A stretch of DNA of 64,000 nt from Clostridia bacterium (GTDB lineage: Bacteria > Bacillota > Clostridia > Oscillospirales > Acutalibacteraceae). Shown here piece after piece: positions 10,065 to 18,551 of the stretch. The stretch lies in assembly GCA_017521425.1 (NCBI GenBank), contig JAFXCQ010000030.1:100759-164758 (forward strand), written 5' to 3'. The first letter of the stretch is position 1. Each line of letters opens with the position of its first letter. The notes beneath the pieces are model-generated. The model was not told where the DNA came from. It saw only the letters and a list, made by a program, of their open reading frames with translations, and made no database searches. The position numbers were made by a program, and so were the translations under genes.

Positions 10065-11606
10065 TCAACCTTTTATGTTTATTTCATCAAGAATATTTTG
10101 CCTTCGTTCTGCGAGATTACTCGTAATTTCTTTGTGCTTTTTGCCGGTTAATTTATAAAAAATCATAGGTATAACTGCTAACAATGAAAAAATAGCAGGG
10201 AGAATTGCGAAAAGATACATAAGACTTGCCTTTGCTTCCATTGGCATAAGTTCAGGGGTTTCCGCAAATGCTTTGTAACCGACGTATATAAGAAATAGAT
10301 TTGTTACATAGTTTGTGCAATTTCCGAGTATTCGTGACAATGTACTTTTTAAAGAACTTACTGTTGCTTCATTTCTTTCTCCGTGTTTATATTCGCCGTA
10401 ATCATATACAGCCATTTGTATAAGGCCTGGTATGGTGTTGTAAAAACCTGTTGTAAGTCCGTGGATTGCGTACCATATAACAACACTTACAAATATCTGT
10501 GCAGGGGTATGTGCTTCATAAGGGTATATACTAAAAAACATAGCAAAATAGCAAAAAGCCGTTCCGAGTTTCATGCCTATATAAAGATATTTGTCGTCAA
10601 TCCATTTACGGACAATTGGTGCTAAAAATAGCGAAATACCTGTAGTTACAAGCGAAGCCAATGAAGCAAAAGAAAGCAGTGCAGCATAGTTACCGTCATT
10701 ATAAACATAATTAAATTCAAATGGTGTACCTGAAAATAGGGTAAGAGTAAAAGTTTCTGCTCTGAAACAAGCGATAAAAGCATAAGTCATAAGACCATAA
10801 CCAACTGACATACCGTGACCTAAAATTTCAGAAATCATATAAAGTATTAACGGTTTGTTTTTGATTATATGCCCATAAACTTCACGGAGCTTTGGAGCTT
10901 CTGCCTTTGGTGGTTCTGCAATTCTTTCTTTTGTTACAACAATGTTCCAAATAGCAAGTGGTATTGAAGCAAGTGTTACAACAGAGTAACTGTAAAAATA
11001 TCTTTCTGCTTCTGAAATATTCGGTAAAATAAAAGGTAAAAGTGCTGCAATATAAGTACCACAAGCACCAACCGATGAACCTAAAATACTTTCAATTGCC
11101 GCTATGTAACCACGTTCTAAATTGTTTGTTGTTCTTCTTGCGTTAAGTGCGGTAAGTGCGGCGTTATAAAAAGTAGAAAATGCATCATTTAAAAAATACA
11201 ACAGAACAAGATATATTACTTTAAAGGTGTCAGTCGCTTCGGGGAAAAATGCTTTAATTGGTAGTGTCTGCAAAATAAGAACTAAATTGCAGGGGACAAT
11301 CATAAGCATAAGCCATGGTTTAAATCTTCCCCAGTTACCGAATGTTTTTCTCGATTTATCGAGAAAAGAAGAAACAATTACATCGTTTGCAATATCCCAG
11401 AAACCGAGAACGAAAATAATTGTACTGTAAGTTGCAAAAGCCTCTTCTGAAAGTCCTAAAAACGTTGATGCAACAAGACCTCCGAAAAATCCGCTCATTG
11501 CAGTTGAAACTTTAGAAATTGCTGTACTTGCACCGAATGCAACATATTCTTTTTTAGTAAGTTTTTCGTTTACATCGGTTGCGAGATTATTAACTAATTT
11601 AGGCAT
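10065..11606 (-). CDS. GPH-family (MFS) sugar:cation symporter
   Basis: The 513-residue product has about twelve hydrophobic segments and the features of the glycoside-pentoside-hexuronide family, such as an early FLDKSRKTFGNWGRFKPWL stretch resembling the loop 2-3 motif of MelB/XylP relatives. These carriers import glycosides with Na+ or H+. I start at ATG 11606, which follows TTGGAG at 8 bases; the reading frame stays open another 23 codons without a second site. It leads the operon with the HAD phosphatase and the GH3 glycosidase, which suggests uptake of a beta-linked disaccharide. Confidence 0.9.
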   Translation of the reverse strand: MPKLVNNLATDVNEKLTKKEYVAFGASTAISKVSTAMSGFFGGLVASTFLGLSEEAFATYSTIIFVLGFWDIANDVIVSSFLDKSRKTFGNWGRFKPWLMLMIVPCNLVLILQTLPIKAFFPEATDTFKVIYLVLLYFLNDAFSTFYNAALTALNARRTTNNLERGYIAAIESILGSSVGACGTYIAALLPFILPNISEAERYFYSYSVVTLASIPLAIWNIVVTKERIAEPPKAEAPKLREVYGHIIKNKPLILYMISEILGHGMSVGYGLMTYAFIACFRAETFTLTLFSGTPFEFNYVYNDGNYAALLSFASLASLVTTGISLFLAPIVRKWIDDKYLYIGMKLGTAFCYFAMFFSIYPYEAHTPAQIFVSVVIWYAIHGLTTGFYNTIPGLIQMAVYDYGEYKHGERNEATVSSLKSTLSRILGNCTNYVTNLFLIYVGYKAFAETPELMPMEAKASLMYLFAILPAIFSLLAVIPMIFYKLTGKKHKEITSNLAERRQNILDEINIKG

Positions 11607-11809
11607 AGCGTTACTCCAATTCTTTTTATATAGATAATTATAACACAGATAAAAAGGGTTTACAATTGTGTACATTTTAAACTTTTAGTTTTATTGTTTG
11701 GGGAAATTGCACTACAGGACTGTTTCTCTGTCGCTCCTTTCCTCGCCATGTTCGGAGTTCGCTCCCATTTCTTGTTCGGATCCCTTGTTTCAATCAAAAT
11801 AAAAAATAA
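11607..11809. other. Intergenic stretch with a GC-richer unexplained block
   Basis: No convincing gene is present. Positions about 11700-11795 are clearly richer in G and C than the surroundings and lie just beyond the tRNA-Ser terminator on the minus strand. They could be a remnant or a repeated tail; I cannot identify them. Confidence 0.4.
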
Positions 11810-11835
11810 ATGGTAGCACCTTGCGGCACTACCAT
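11810..11835 (-). terminator. Terminator of tRNA-Ser
   Basis: An 11-bp stem starting ATGGTAGTGCC (read on the minus strand) closes on a GCAA tetraloop and is followed by a T-rich run. It lies 7 bases after the encoded CCA end of the tRNA. Confidence 0.88.
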
Positions 11836-11842
11836 TCATTTT

Positions 11843-11935
11843 TGGCGGAGAGCAAGGGATTCGAACCCTCGAAACGGTTTTGGCCGTTTACACGATTTCC
11901 AATCGTGCTCCTTCGACCAGCTCGGACAACTCTCC
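11843..11935 (-). tRNA. tRNA-Ser (GGA)
   Basis: On the minus strand the acceptor GGAGAGT pairs with GCTCTCC, a long variable arm typical of serine is present, and the 7-base anticodon loop TTGGAAA gives anticodon GGA for UCC/UCU codons. The 3' CCA is encoded. Length is 93 nt. Confidence 0.96.
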
Positions 11936-12057
11936 ATATCTTTTAAATTGCTTTGATATTATACATAACTTATAAAGAAAAATCAAGAGCAAATTTTTAA
12001 AATGTTTAATCTGTTTTGTTGTTGCTATGGATATCCGTAAAAAATCTTTTTATTAAA

Positions 12058-12086
12058 TTGTTTTTATTTACCAGGTATGGTATAAT
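12058..12086 (+). promoter_or_regulatory. Promoter with extended -10
   Basis: TTGTTT, 17 bases, then TATAAT at 12081-12086, preceded by TGG (extended -10). It drives the gene starting at 12122. Confidence 0.6.
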
Positions 12087-12121
12087 TAAACAGTTAAATA
12101 AAATTTTTAGGAGAATCTATT

Positions 12122-12595
12122 TTGGATAGAGAATATCAGAATGCTGAAACAATTGCAGTAATAGATAGTGCAGATGGTCCTACAGGCATTTTTATGGTAG
12201 GCGGCAAAAGAAGCGTTAAAGTAAGAATAAAGGATTATTTTTATAGAAAAAAACAAAAGAATGTTGCAAAGAAAATAGTTGCGGGAACTCATACGCTCGA
12301 AGAAGTGTTACAATATGCCAAAAACACCTATGGAGCAACAGAATCTGATTACAAAGTAAATGATATACCCGAAATTACCCGTGTTTTTGAAATAAAAGAG
12401 GGTGAAGATTTTCTTTATATCGAAGTAGATGATATTGCAGGAGCCTTTGGGATATCTTTTTCCGGAAGCAAAGGAACTTTTAAACGATTCCAGGAAATAA
12501 ATAAGGATTTATATACTTATTATGGTGTGAGTGAAAAGGATATTGCTGAAAATAGTGTAAGGTATTTATCTTTGTTGGGCGTGTTATGTTCGTGA
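12122..12595 (+). CDS. Hypothetical protein with an ADGPTGIF motif near its N-terminus
   Basis: I do not recognise the whole 157-residue protein. Near the N-terminus it has SADGPTGIFMVGG, which resembles the ADGPTAIF segment of the beta subunits of sodium-pumping decarboxylases (OadB/GcdB), but the rest is soluble and charged, not membranous, so it is not that enzyme. Residues about 50-157 form a mixed alpha/beta region without known motifs. The start is TTG at 12122, chosen because AGGAG lies 8 bases before it and no ATG is usable nearby. It is probably a single-gene unit with its own promoter. Confidence 0.75.
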   Translation: MDREYQNAETIAVIDSADGPTGIFMVGGKRSVKVRIKDYFYRKKQKNVAKKIVAGTHTLEEVLQYAKNTYGATESDYKVNDIPEITRVFEIKEGEDFLYIEVDDIAGAFGISFSGSKGTFKRFQEINKDLYTYYGVSEKDIAENSVRYLSLLGVLCS

Positions 12596-12675
12596 TTTTT
12601 TATTTAACTTCTTGTATTTTTATACTGTATATGCTATTATTTCAATAAACATCAACCCGAATCAGAGGTGATATA

Positions 12676-13020
12676 TTGCAACCTTATTTATATTTATCTG
12701 TTATGTTTTTGTTTTTAGTTTTGTTTGTTATTTACAAGAGACAGAAACTTATAATTGCAAAAAGGATTATTAAAAATAAAAAAACAGAGGAGAGAGTAGA
12801 AATGGTAGAGCTTGCAAAGAAATTTATCGGTAAGGATTGCCTTATTTACGCATTTGACAGCAGCCATCAGATTACAGGTGTAATTAAAGAAGTAACTGAC
12901 GGTGCTATTTTAGTTGAAAAGGCAGGTACACTCGAAGCAATAAATTTAGATTTCGTTTTCAGAATAAGAGAAACGCCATTAAATAAAAAGGGTAAGAAGA
13001 AAACCGTAATATTAGATTGA
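12676..13020 (+). CDS. Membrane-anchored small conserved protein
   Basis: The 114-residue protein has one N-terminal transmembrane helix (about residues 5-20), a basic linker and a compact domain (about 45-105) rich in beta strands with the sequence VEKAGTLEAINLDFVFRIRE, resembling a small beta-barrel fold. I do not assign a function. It starts with TTG 5 bases after AGAGGTG and ends before a strong terminator, so it is probably monocistronic. Confidence 0.7.
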   Translation: MQPYLYLSVMFLFLVLFVIYKRQKLIIAKRIIKNKKTEERVEMVELAKKFIGKDCLIYAFDSSHQITGVIKEVTDGAILVEKAGTLEAINLDFVFRIRETPLNKKGKKKTVILD

Positions 13021-13030
13021 TAAACTTTTT

Positions 13031-13058
13031 GAAAAGTCGCACTTTAGTGTGACTTTTC
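13031..13058 (+). terminator. Rho-independent terminator
   Basis: GAAAAGTCGCAC pairs with GTGTGACTTTTC over 12 bp with a TTTA loop and is followed by a T-rich run, ten bases after the stop of the preceding gene. Confidence 0.88.
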
Positions 13059-13150
13059 TTTTTGTATGTATAAATTATTAGAGGTAATAATATAAAAGGT
13101 TACAACAATTCTGAAAAAGTTACTTTTTTATTACAATATGCTCTCATTAT

Positions 13151-13179
13151 TTGACAGTTTTCTATATTTATAGTATTAT
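13151..13179 (+). promoter_or_regulatory. Sigma-A promoter of the tmk gene cluster
   Basis: TTGACA at 13151-13156 and TATTAT at 13174-13179 with a 17-base spacer, 36 bases before the tmk start. Confidence 0.75.
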
Positions 13180-13214
13180 ATATAATTGGAATTATATGTG
13201 AAGGGACTTTTTTT

Positions 13215-13880
13215 ATGGGTTTGTTCATCGACCTTGAAGGGTTAGACGGTTGCGGTAAAACTACCCAGACCGAATTGTTATGCAAAAGGTTTGAAAAAGA
13301 AAATATAAGCTACAAGAAAATAAAATTGCCTGACTACGAAAGTGACTCAAGTATTTTAGTCCGTAAATATTTAAATGGTGATTTCGGAAAAAATGCAAAC
13401 GATGTTAATGCGTTTGCTGCCTCGGTTCTTTTTGCCGCTGACAGATTTGCGTCATACACAGAAAAATGGAAAAACGATTATTTGAATGGTACTTTGATTT
13501 TTTCTGACAGATACACTCCTGCAAATGCGTTGTATCAGATGACAAAACTCGAACCGGAAGAGTGGGACTCTTACCTCGAATGGCTTTTTGATTTTGAATA
13601 TAATAAAATCGGTATTCCGGAGCCTACAATGGTAGTGTTTTTAGATATGCCTGTCGAAGTTTCGCAAAAGCTTATGACAAGCCGTTATAATGGTGATGAA
13701 TCTAAAAAAGATGTTCACGAATGTGATGTTGAATATTTACATAAATGCAGAAAATCTGCTCTTTATGCTTGTCAGAAATATGGTTGGAAAGTGATTTCTT
13801 GTGCAGAAAATGGTGAATTGCTTTCAATCGAAGAAATAAATGACAAAATTTATAATGAAATAAAAACAGTTTTAAGGTGA
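13215..13880 (+). CDS. tmk: Thymidylate kinase
   Basis: The 221-residue protein begins with a P-loop, GLDGCGKTT (K15), and has the DRYTPANALYQ segment that matches the DR(Y/F) motif binding dTMP, and the FLDMPVEVSQK stretch after the fifth strand. It phosphorylates dTMP to dTDP with ATP in the cytoplasm. The length is normal for the family. It is the first of a run of rightward genes from 13.2 to 16.7 kb that are closely spaced or overlapping; that these belong to one transcript is an inference. Confidence 0.9.
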   Translation: MGLFIDLEGLDGCGKTTQTELLCKRFEKENISYKKIKLPDYESDSSILVRKYLNGDFGKNANDVNAFAASVLFAADRFASYTEKWKNDYLNGTLIFSDRYTPANALYQMTKLEPEEWDSYLEWLFDFEYNKIGIPEPTMVVFLDMPVEVSQKLMTSRYNGDESKKDVHECDVEYLHKCRKSALYACQKYGWKVISCAENGELLSIEEINDKIYNEIKTVLR

Positions 13881-13889
13881 ATTTATTTT

Positions 13890-14771
13890 ATGTTAGATTT
13901 TCAGGATATTTCAATAGAAGACCGAGAACGTGTAGAGAATTATTTTGAATTTTTAGAAGAACCATTTTGTGATTTTACTTTTGGAAATTTATTTTGTTGG
14001 TCAGTTGTTGAAAATACAAAAATTGCTTTTTTTAATAGTTTTTTATTTATTCGTTTTTCTGATGATGAAAAATTTTATTATTCTTTTCCACTTGGAAATG
14101 GTGAAATTAAAAATGCAATAAATTTAATAATTGAAGATGCGAAAATAAATAATAAAAAATTCCAATTTGTTTGTTTAACTGAAAATCAAACAAAAATATT
14201 AAAAGAAATATTCAAAGAAAAAGTAAAAATAAATAAAAATCGTGACACTTTTGATTATGTTTATTCAGTTGAAAAATTAGCAACCTTAAGTGGTAGAAAA
14301 TATCATTCGAAGAAGAATCATTTTAATTCATTTAAAAATAGTTATGATTTTATTTTCGAAGAAATAAATGAAAAAAATTTATCTGAGTGTATTAGCTTTG
14401 CAAATGAGTGGTATCGCGAAATTCAAGTAACACCGGCACTTTTAAAGGAACAAAAAGTTTTAAACAATGCACTTGAAAATTATTTTAATTTGAATTTAAT
14501 TGGTGCAATAATTAAAATAAATGAAAAAATAGTTGCTGTTTGTGTGGGTGAGAAGATGTATAAACAAAATATGTTTTGCACCCATTTTGAAAAAGCAAGT
14601 TCTGAATATCCAAAAGCATATACAGCAATAAATAAATTATTTTCAGATTTTTTAATAAATAATTTTGAATTTGTAAATAGAGAAGACGATGCAGGAATTG
14701 AAGGGTTAAGAAAAGCAAAATTATCTTACCATCCTGAATTTATTTTAAAAAAATATTATGCAGAATTTTGA
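13890..14771 (+). CDS. DUF2156 (phosphatidylglycerol lysyltransferase C-domain-like) protein
   Basis: The 293-residue protein matches the DUF2156/LPG-synthetase C-terminal fold: a double GNAT-like domain with the characteristic LSGRKYHSKKNH segment at about residues 132-145 and the late REDDAGIEGLRKAKLSY segment. In MprF this fold transfers aminoacyl groups from tRNA to lipids, but free-standing forms like this one lack the membrane flippase domain and their substrate is unknown. It starts 9 bases after tmk and overlaps the following GNAT gene by 14 bases, so the pair is co-translated. Confidence 0.85.
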   Translation: MLDFQDISIEDRERVENYFEFLEEPFCDFTFGNLFCWSVVENTKIAFFNSFLFIRFSDDEKFYYSFPLGNGEIKNAINLIIEDAKINNKKFQFVCLTENQTKILKEIFKEKVKINKNRDTFDYVYSVEKLATLSGRKYHSKKNHFNSFKNSYDFIFEEINEKNLSECISFANEWYREIQVTPALLKEQKVLNNALENYFNLNLIGAIIKINEKIVAVCVGEKMYKQNMFCTHFEKASSEYPKAYTAINKLFSDFLINNFEFVNREDDAGIEGLRKAKLSYHPEFILKKYYAEF

Positions 14772-15594
14772 AATTAAAAATAAATTACTGTCACAAGAAA
14801 ATAAAAAAGAAATAAAAACTTTATGGCAAAATAATTTTTGTGATGATAGTGAAGAAATTATAAATAATTTTTTAGATAATGTTTTAAAAAGTGAAAAAGG
14901 CGTTGGCGCATTTTTAAATAATGAACTGGTTGCGATGATATTATTTTTAAGTTCAAAAATAATTATAGAGAATAAAGAAATTAAATCAGTTTATTTTTAT
15001 GCGGTTTGTACTGATGAAAAATATCGCAAAAAGGGTATAATAAGAACTTTATTTTCATTTGCTACTGAAGAAGCAAGAAAACAGGGCTATAAAATGAGCT
15101 TTTTAGTTCCCCAAAATGAAGAACTTTTTAAAATGTATGAGAAGCTTTCATTTGAACGTACAATAAACTATGAGGAAAAGTATATTGAGAAGCGGGATTG
15201 TGATAACAAAAATACGATAACACAAAAAACGGATTTTTGTTATGATGATTATATACGTATTAAATTAAACTCACCAAACAAACAACAATTTGTTGTATGG
15301 GAAAAGGATGAATTTGAATTTATATTTAATAAAACAAGAGAAGATATTTCTTTCATATTTACTGATTTAAGTTTCGCAGTTTATGAAAAGAATAATACTG
15401 AAATTTTAGTTTATGAAATCTGTGGAGATGAAAAAGAAATTACAAGTTTGCTTTTCAATAATCACATTGATTGTAAAAAAATCATTTTAAGATTACCGAC
15501 TGAAAAGAACAAAACAGATTTTGGTATGACTTTGAATTTATCGGATAGAGAATACAAAATTAGTTCACTTTATTTTGGTATGCCTTATGGCTAA
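14758..15594 (+). CDS. GNAT-family N-acetyltransferase
   Basis: The 278-residue protein has a GNAT domain in its first half. VCTDEKYRKKGIIRTLFSF (about residues 82-100) is motif A with the acetyl-CoA-binding RxxGxxR-like loop, followed by NEELFKMYEKLSFE, the usual motif B. The C-terminal half is unassigned. It should acetylate an amine in the cytoplasm; the substrate is unknown. It overlaps the DUF2156 gene, a partnership often seen in Clostridia. Confidence 0.85.
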   Translation: MQNFEIKNKLLSQENKKEIKTLWQNNFCDDSEEIINNFLDNVLKSEKGVGAFLNNELVAMILFLSSKIIIENKEIKSVYFYAVCTDEKYRKKGIIRTLFSFATEEARKQGYKMSFLVPQNEELFKMYEKLSFERTINYEEKYIEKRDCDNKNTITQKTDFCYDDYIRIKLNSPNKQQFVVWEKDEFEFIFNKTREDISFIFTDLSFAVYEKNNTEILVYEICGDEKEITSLLFNNHIDCKKIILRLPTEKNKTDFGMTLNLSDREYKISSLYFGMPYG

Positions 15595-15622
15595 TTACTA
15601 AGTTTTGAAAGGAGTAAGAATT

Positions 15623-16168
15623 ATGGTTTATGTGTTTTTAGCAGATGGCTTTGAAGAAATTGAGGCTTTAGCACCAGTCGATTTTTTGCGACGTGCAGGA
15701 ATTACTGTGAAAACCGCATCATTAAAGGGGAAAACCGCTATTGGTGCACATAATATTGAAGTGGTTACTGATATCAATATTGATGATGTTTCTTTAAATG
15801 AAGATGTTGAAGCTGTAATTCTTCCGGGTGGAATGCCTGGCTCTCAGAACTTATTTGAGGATGAGAGAGTTCACAAAGCAATTGATTATGCGTTTTTAAA
15901 TAATAAGTTGGTTTGTGCAATATGTGCCGCACCTTTTATATTAGGCAGAAAAGGTATTCTAAAAGATAAAAATGCAACTTGTTTCCCAGGCTTTGAAAAA
16001 GAGCTTGCTGGAGCAAATATATTAAATCAAGGCGTTGTTAAAGATGGTAATATAATTACTGCGCAAGGTGCAGGTGTTGCGTGGGAATTTGGTGAAAAAA
16101 TAGCAAGTGAATTAATTGGTAGCGAATTTTCACAAAAAATATTATTGGGGTTACAATGGAAAAAATAG
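15623..16168 (+). CDS. DJ-1/PfpI family protein
   Basis: The 181-residue protein has the DJ-1 fold, with the early conserved Glu in FEEIEA and the nucleophile-elbow Cys in VCAICAAP (about residue 100). DJ-1/YajL relatives act as glyoxalases, deglycases or chaperones; the exact role is not set by sequence. I start at ATG 15623, 7 bases after AAAGGAG; an in-frame TTG at 15605 lies upstream of that site and is not credible. The gene overlaps the next one by 13 bases. Confidence 0.9.
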   Translation: MVYVFLADGFEEIEALAPVDFLRRAGITVKTASLKGKTAIGAHNIEVVTDINIDDVSLNEDVEAVILPGGMPGSQNLFEDERVHKAIDYAFLNNKLVCAICAAPFILGRKGILKDKNATCFPGFEKELAGANILNQGVVKDGNIITAQGAGVAWEFGEKIASELIGSEFSQKILLGLQWKK

Positions 16169-16743
16169 TTGATATACGCCCTATAAAAAAACAAATGCGT
16201 TCTTCCTGCAAAGAAGCAAGGCGTTCAATGGATAAAACGCTGAAAGCGAATTTAGATAAAAAAATTCAGAATAAGCTGTTAAATCTTTTTGTGGTACGCG
16301 AAGCAGATGTTGTTCTGACTTATGTTTCAACACCAATTGAGGTTAAAACTCTTGATTTTATAACCACTCTTTTAGAACAAGGTAAAAAGGTTGCAGTTCC
16401 TAAATGTCTTAATGACAAAGGGGATATGGACTTTTTCCTTATAAACTCTTTAGATGATTTAGAGGATGGTTATTTTGGAGTGAGAGAACCGAATCCAGAA
16501 ACTGCCACAAAGGTGACGACTACCGAAAAAACTGTTTGCATAGTCCCTGCGTTTTTGTTTGATGAAAAAGGTTATCGTTTAGGCTATGGCAAAGGCTATT
16601 ACGATAGATTTTTATCAAAATTCGGTGGCAAAACCGTTGGTATTTGTTATGAGGAAAATATACGCGATTCTTTAATGCACGGTAAGTATGACCGTCCTGT
16701 AACATTGATTGTTACGGAAAAAAGAATTGTTGATTTATCATAA
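16156..16743 (+). CDS. 5-formyltetrahydrofolate cyclo-ligase
   Basis: The 195-residue protein has the family's N-terminal RPIKKQMRSSCKEARRSM segment and the ATP/substrate-binding YRLGYGKGYYDRFL motif (about residues 134-147). The enzyme converts 5-formyl-THF to 5,10-methenyl-THF using ATP. It overlaps the DJ-1 gene. The window also carries the folate biosynthesis operon at 61-63 kb, though not linked. Confidence 0.93.
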   Translation: MEKIVDIRPIKKQMRSSCKEARRSMDKTLKANLDKKIQNKLLNLFVVREADVVLTYVSTPIEVKTLDFITTLLEQGKKVAVPKCLNDKGDMDFFLINSLDDLEDGYFGVREPNPETATKVTTTEKTVCIVPAFLFDEKGYRLGYGKGYYDRFLSKFGGKTVGICYEENIRDSLMHGKYDRPVTLIVTEKRIVDLS

Positions 16744-16762
16744 AAGTGAGAAGGAGTAAATT

Positions 16763-18511
16763 ATGGCTCGAGATTACAATGATTACGAAGACCTTTTGAA
16801 GAATTTTGATGACTATACTTCAAAAAGTAAGTCACCAAGCTCATCAAGAGACATTTTCAGTGACAGTAGCGCTGCTAATCGTGATGCAAAGCCTGATATT
16901 GAACGTAAAGGGTTAGTTACAGATGATTTTAAACCAACTCCAATTCGTTCAAATACAAGCAGTAATAATATGTATTTCGATAGAGCAGAGCCACCTGCAC
17001 CAAAGAGAAAGCAAAATCCTAACAGTCCTTTTTACAGGGACCCTGAAAAAGATTTGCCAACTCCAAAAAGCGGTAACAGGGGTAACGATGCATTCAAAGC
17101 TGCTAAGGGTATGTTGCCAAAATCAAAAGCAGATGCGTATTTAGATGAACTCGACAGAGAAGAAGCAAGAAAACGTAGTCGTTTTGAACGTGATGATAAA
17201 AAATCTTCTTATAAGGGTGAGGTTTATTTTTCAAACCCACCACAAGAAATTAAAGAAGAGGCAGAGCGACAGAAACGCGGGGGTGCTTCACCTTATGGCA
17301 AATATGCAAGAAACAACCGTGGCGACAAAGTAACCTCTGCACCACCTGTAACTCCTAAACAAAGGCGTGAAATTGCAATGAAAAAACGACAGAAAGAACG
17401 CAGAGCACAAGGTCTTTTTAATACAAAGGAAAAGCTTCAGCGTCTTGCAATATATGTTTTGATTGTTGCAATTTCAAGTACAATTCTTTGCATTTATGGT
17501 ATTCGTTGTATTAACGACATACTCGCTATTGAAAAAACTGAGTATGAATGCGAGGTTACAATTTCTGCAGGTGCAACAGATAGCGAAGTTTTAAGCATTC
17601 TTAAAGATAATGATTTAATAAGAAACGAACTTTTCTGTAATTTATTTGTTAAGCTTATAAACGGTAGTGGTGAATATGTTTCAGGTTCTTATACTCTTAA
17701 TGCCGATTGGGGACTTGAAAAAATGCTCTCAACAATGCAGGCGGGTAATAACTATTCTGAAACAATCACACTTACATTCCCAGAAGGCTATACAATCGAC
17801 CAGATAGCAGAAAAACTCGAAGCAAACAAGGTTTGTACTGCTTCAAGCTTCATAAAAACAATGCAATCTGTTGATTTCTCTACAGAATATGCATTCCTTA
17901 AAAATCAGGCGAATAAAGAATCAAGATTCCGCACTCTTGAAGGTTATATTTATCCTGATACTTATGAGTTCTATATTGGTGAAAATGCATCAAGCGTTGT
18001 AAGACGCTTCTTAGATAACTTCGAGTCAAAATGGACTGCAGATTATAGTAAGAAAGCAAAAGAATTAGGAATGACAGTAGATGAAATTGTTACATTAGCA
18101 TCTATTATTCAGGCAGAGGCTGCAAACTCAGGACAGATGAAGGATATTTCTTCAGTTCTTCACAACCGTCTCGACAAGCCTGGCACATTCCCAAGATTAG
18201 AGTGTGACTCAACAGAGAAATATCTTGTTGAAACAATTAAAGTGACACTTACTTCTTCAACAACAGATACACAGAAATATATTGCATATCGCGATTTATA
18301 TGATACTTACAGTACAGATTGTAAAGGTCTTCCGGTTGGTGCAATTTGTAACCCTGGTGCTTCTGCAATCAATGCGGCATTGTATCCATCAGATACAAAC
18401 TACAATTATTTCCGTCACGATGTTAAGGGGAAGGTTTATTATGCAAATACCTTCGCTGAACATGAGCAGAATGGTTATAAAGCATCTGCAGTTACTGACG
18501 ATGAAGACTAA
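16763..18511 (+). CDS. mltG: Endolytic murein transglycosylase MltG with a long cytoplasmic N-region
   Basis: The 582-residue protein has a long, charged, low-complexity N-terminal region (about 1-220), one transmembrane helix (about 222-250) and an extracellular LysM-like plus YceG/MltG domain. The catalytic Glu is E452 in IIQAEAANSG, followed by the conserved SSVLHNRL helix. MltG cuts nascent glycan strands at the membrane and limits their length. E. coli MltG has almost no cytoplasmic part, so the 220-residue extension is notable; such extensions are known in some Firmicutes. A bidirectional terminator follows. Confidence 0.93.
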   Translation: MARDYNDYEDLLKNFDDYTSKSKSPSSSRDIFSDSSAANRDAKPDIERKGLVTDDFKPTPIRSNTSSNNMYFDRAEPPAPKRKQNPNSPFYRDPEKDLPTPKSGNRGNDAFKAAKGMLPKSKADAYLDELDREEARKRSRFERDDKKSSYKGEVYFSNPPQEIKEEAERQKRGGASPYGKYARNNRGDKVTSAPPVTPKQRREIAMKKRQKERRAQGLFNTKEKLQRLAIYVLIVAISSTILCIYGIRCINDILAIEKTEYECEVTISAGATDSEVLSILKDNDLIRNELFCNLFVKLINGSGEYVSGSYTLNADWGLEKMLSTMQAGNNYSETITLTFPEGYTIDQIAEKLEANKVCTASSFIKTMQSVDFSTEYAFLKNQANKESRFRTLEGYIYPDTYEFYIGENASSVVRRFLDNFESKWTADYSKKAKELGMTVDEIVTLASIIQAEAANSGQMKDISSVLHNRLDKPGTFPRLECDSTEKYLVETIKVTLTSSTTDTQKYIAYRDLYDTYSTDCKGLPVGAICNPGASAINAALYPSDTNYNYFRHDVKGKVYYANTFAEHEQNGYKASAVTDDED

Positions 18512-18517
18512 AAGAAA

Positions 18518-18547
18518 AGTGGGAACTCTCTTTTGAGAATTCCCACT
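18518..18547. terminator. Bidirectional terminator between mltG and hemW
   Basis: A stem beginning AGTGGGAA and ending TTCCCACT, flanked by A-rich and T-rich runs, lies between two convergent genes. Confidence 0.85.
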
Positions 18548-18551
18548 ATTT

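Noticed and set aside
12122..12595. Sodium-pumping decarboxylase beta subunit
   Set aside because: Only the short ADGPTGIF block matches; the real subunit has about ten membrane helices, which are absent.
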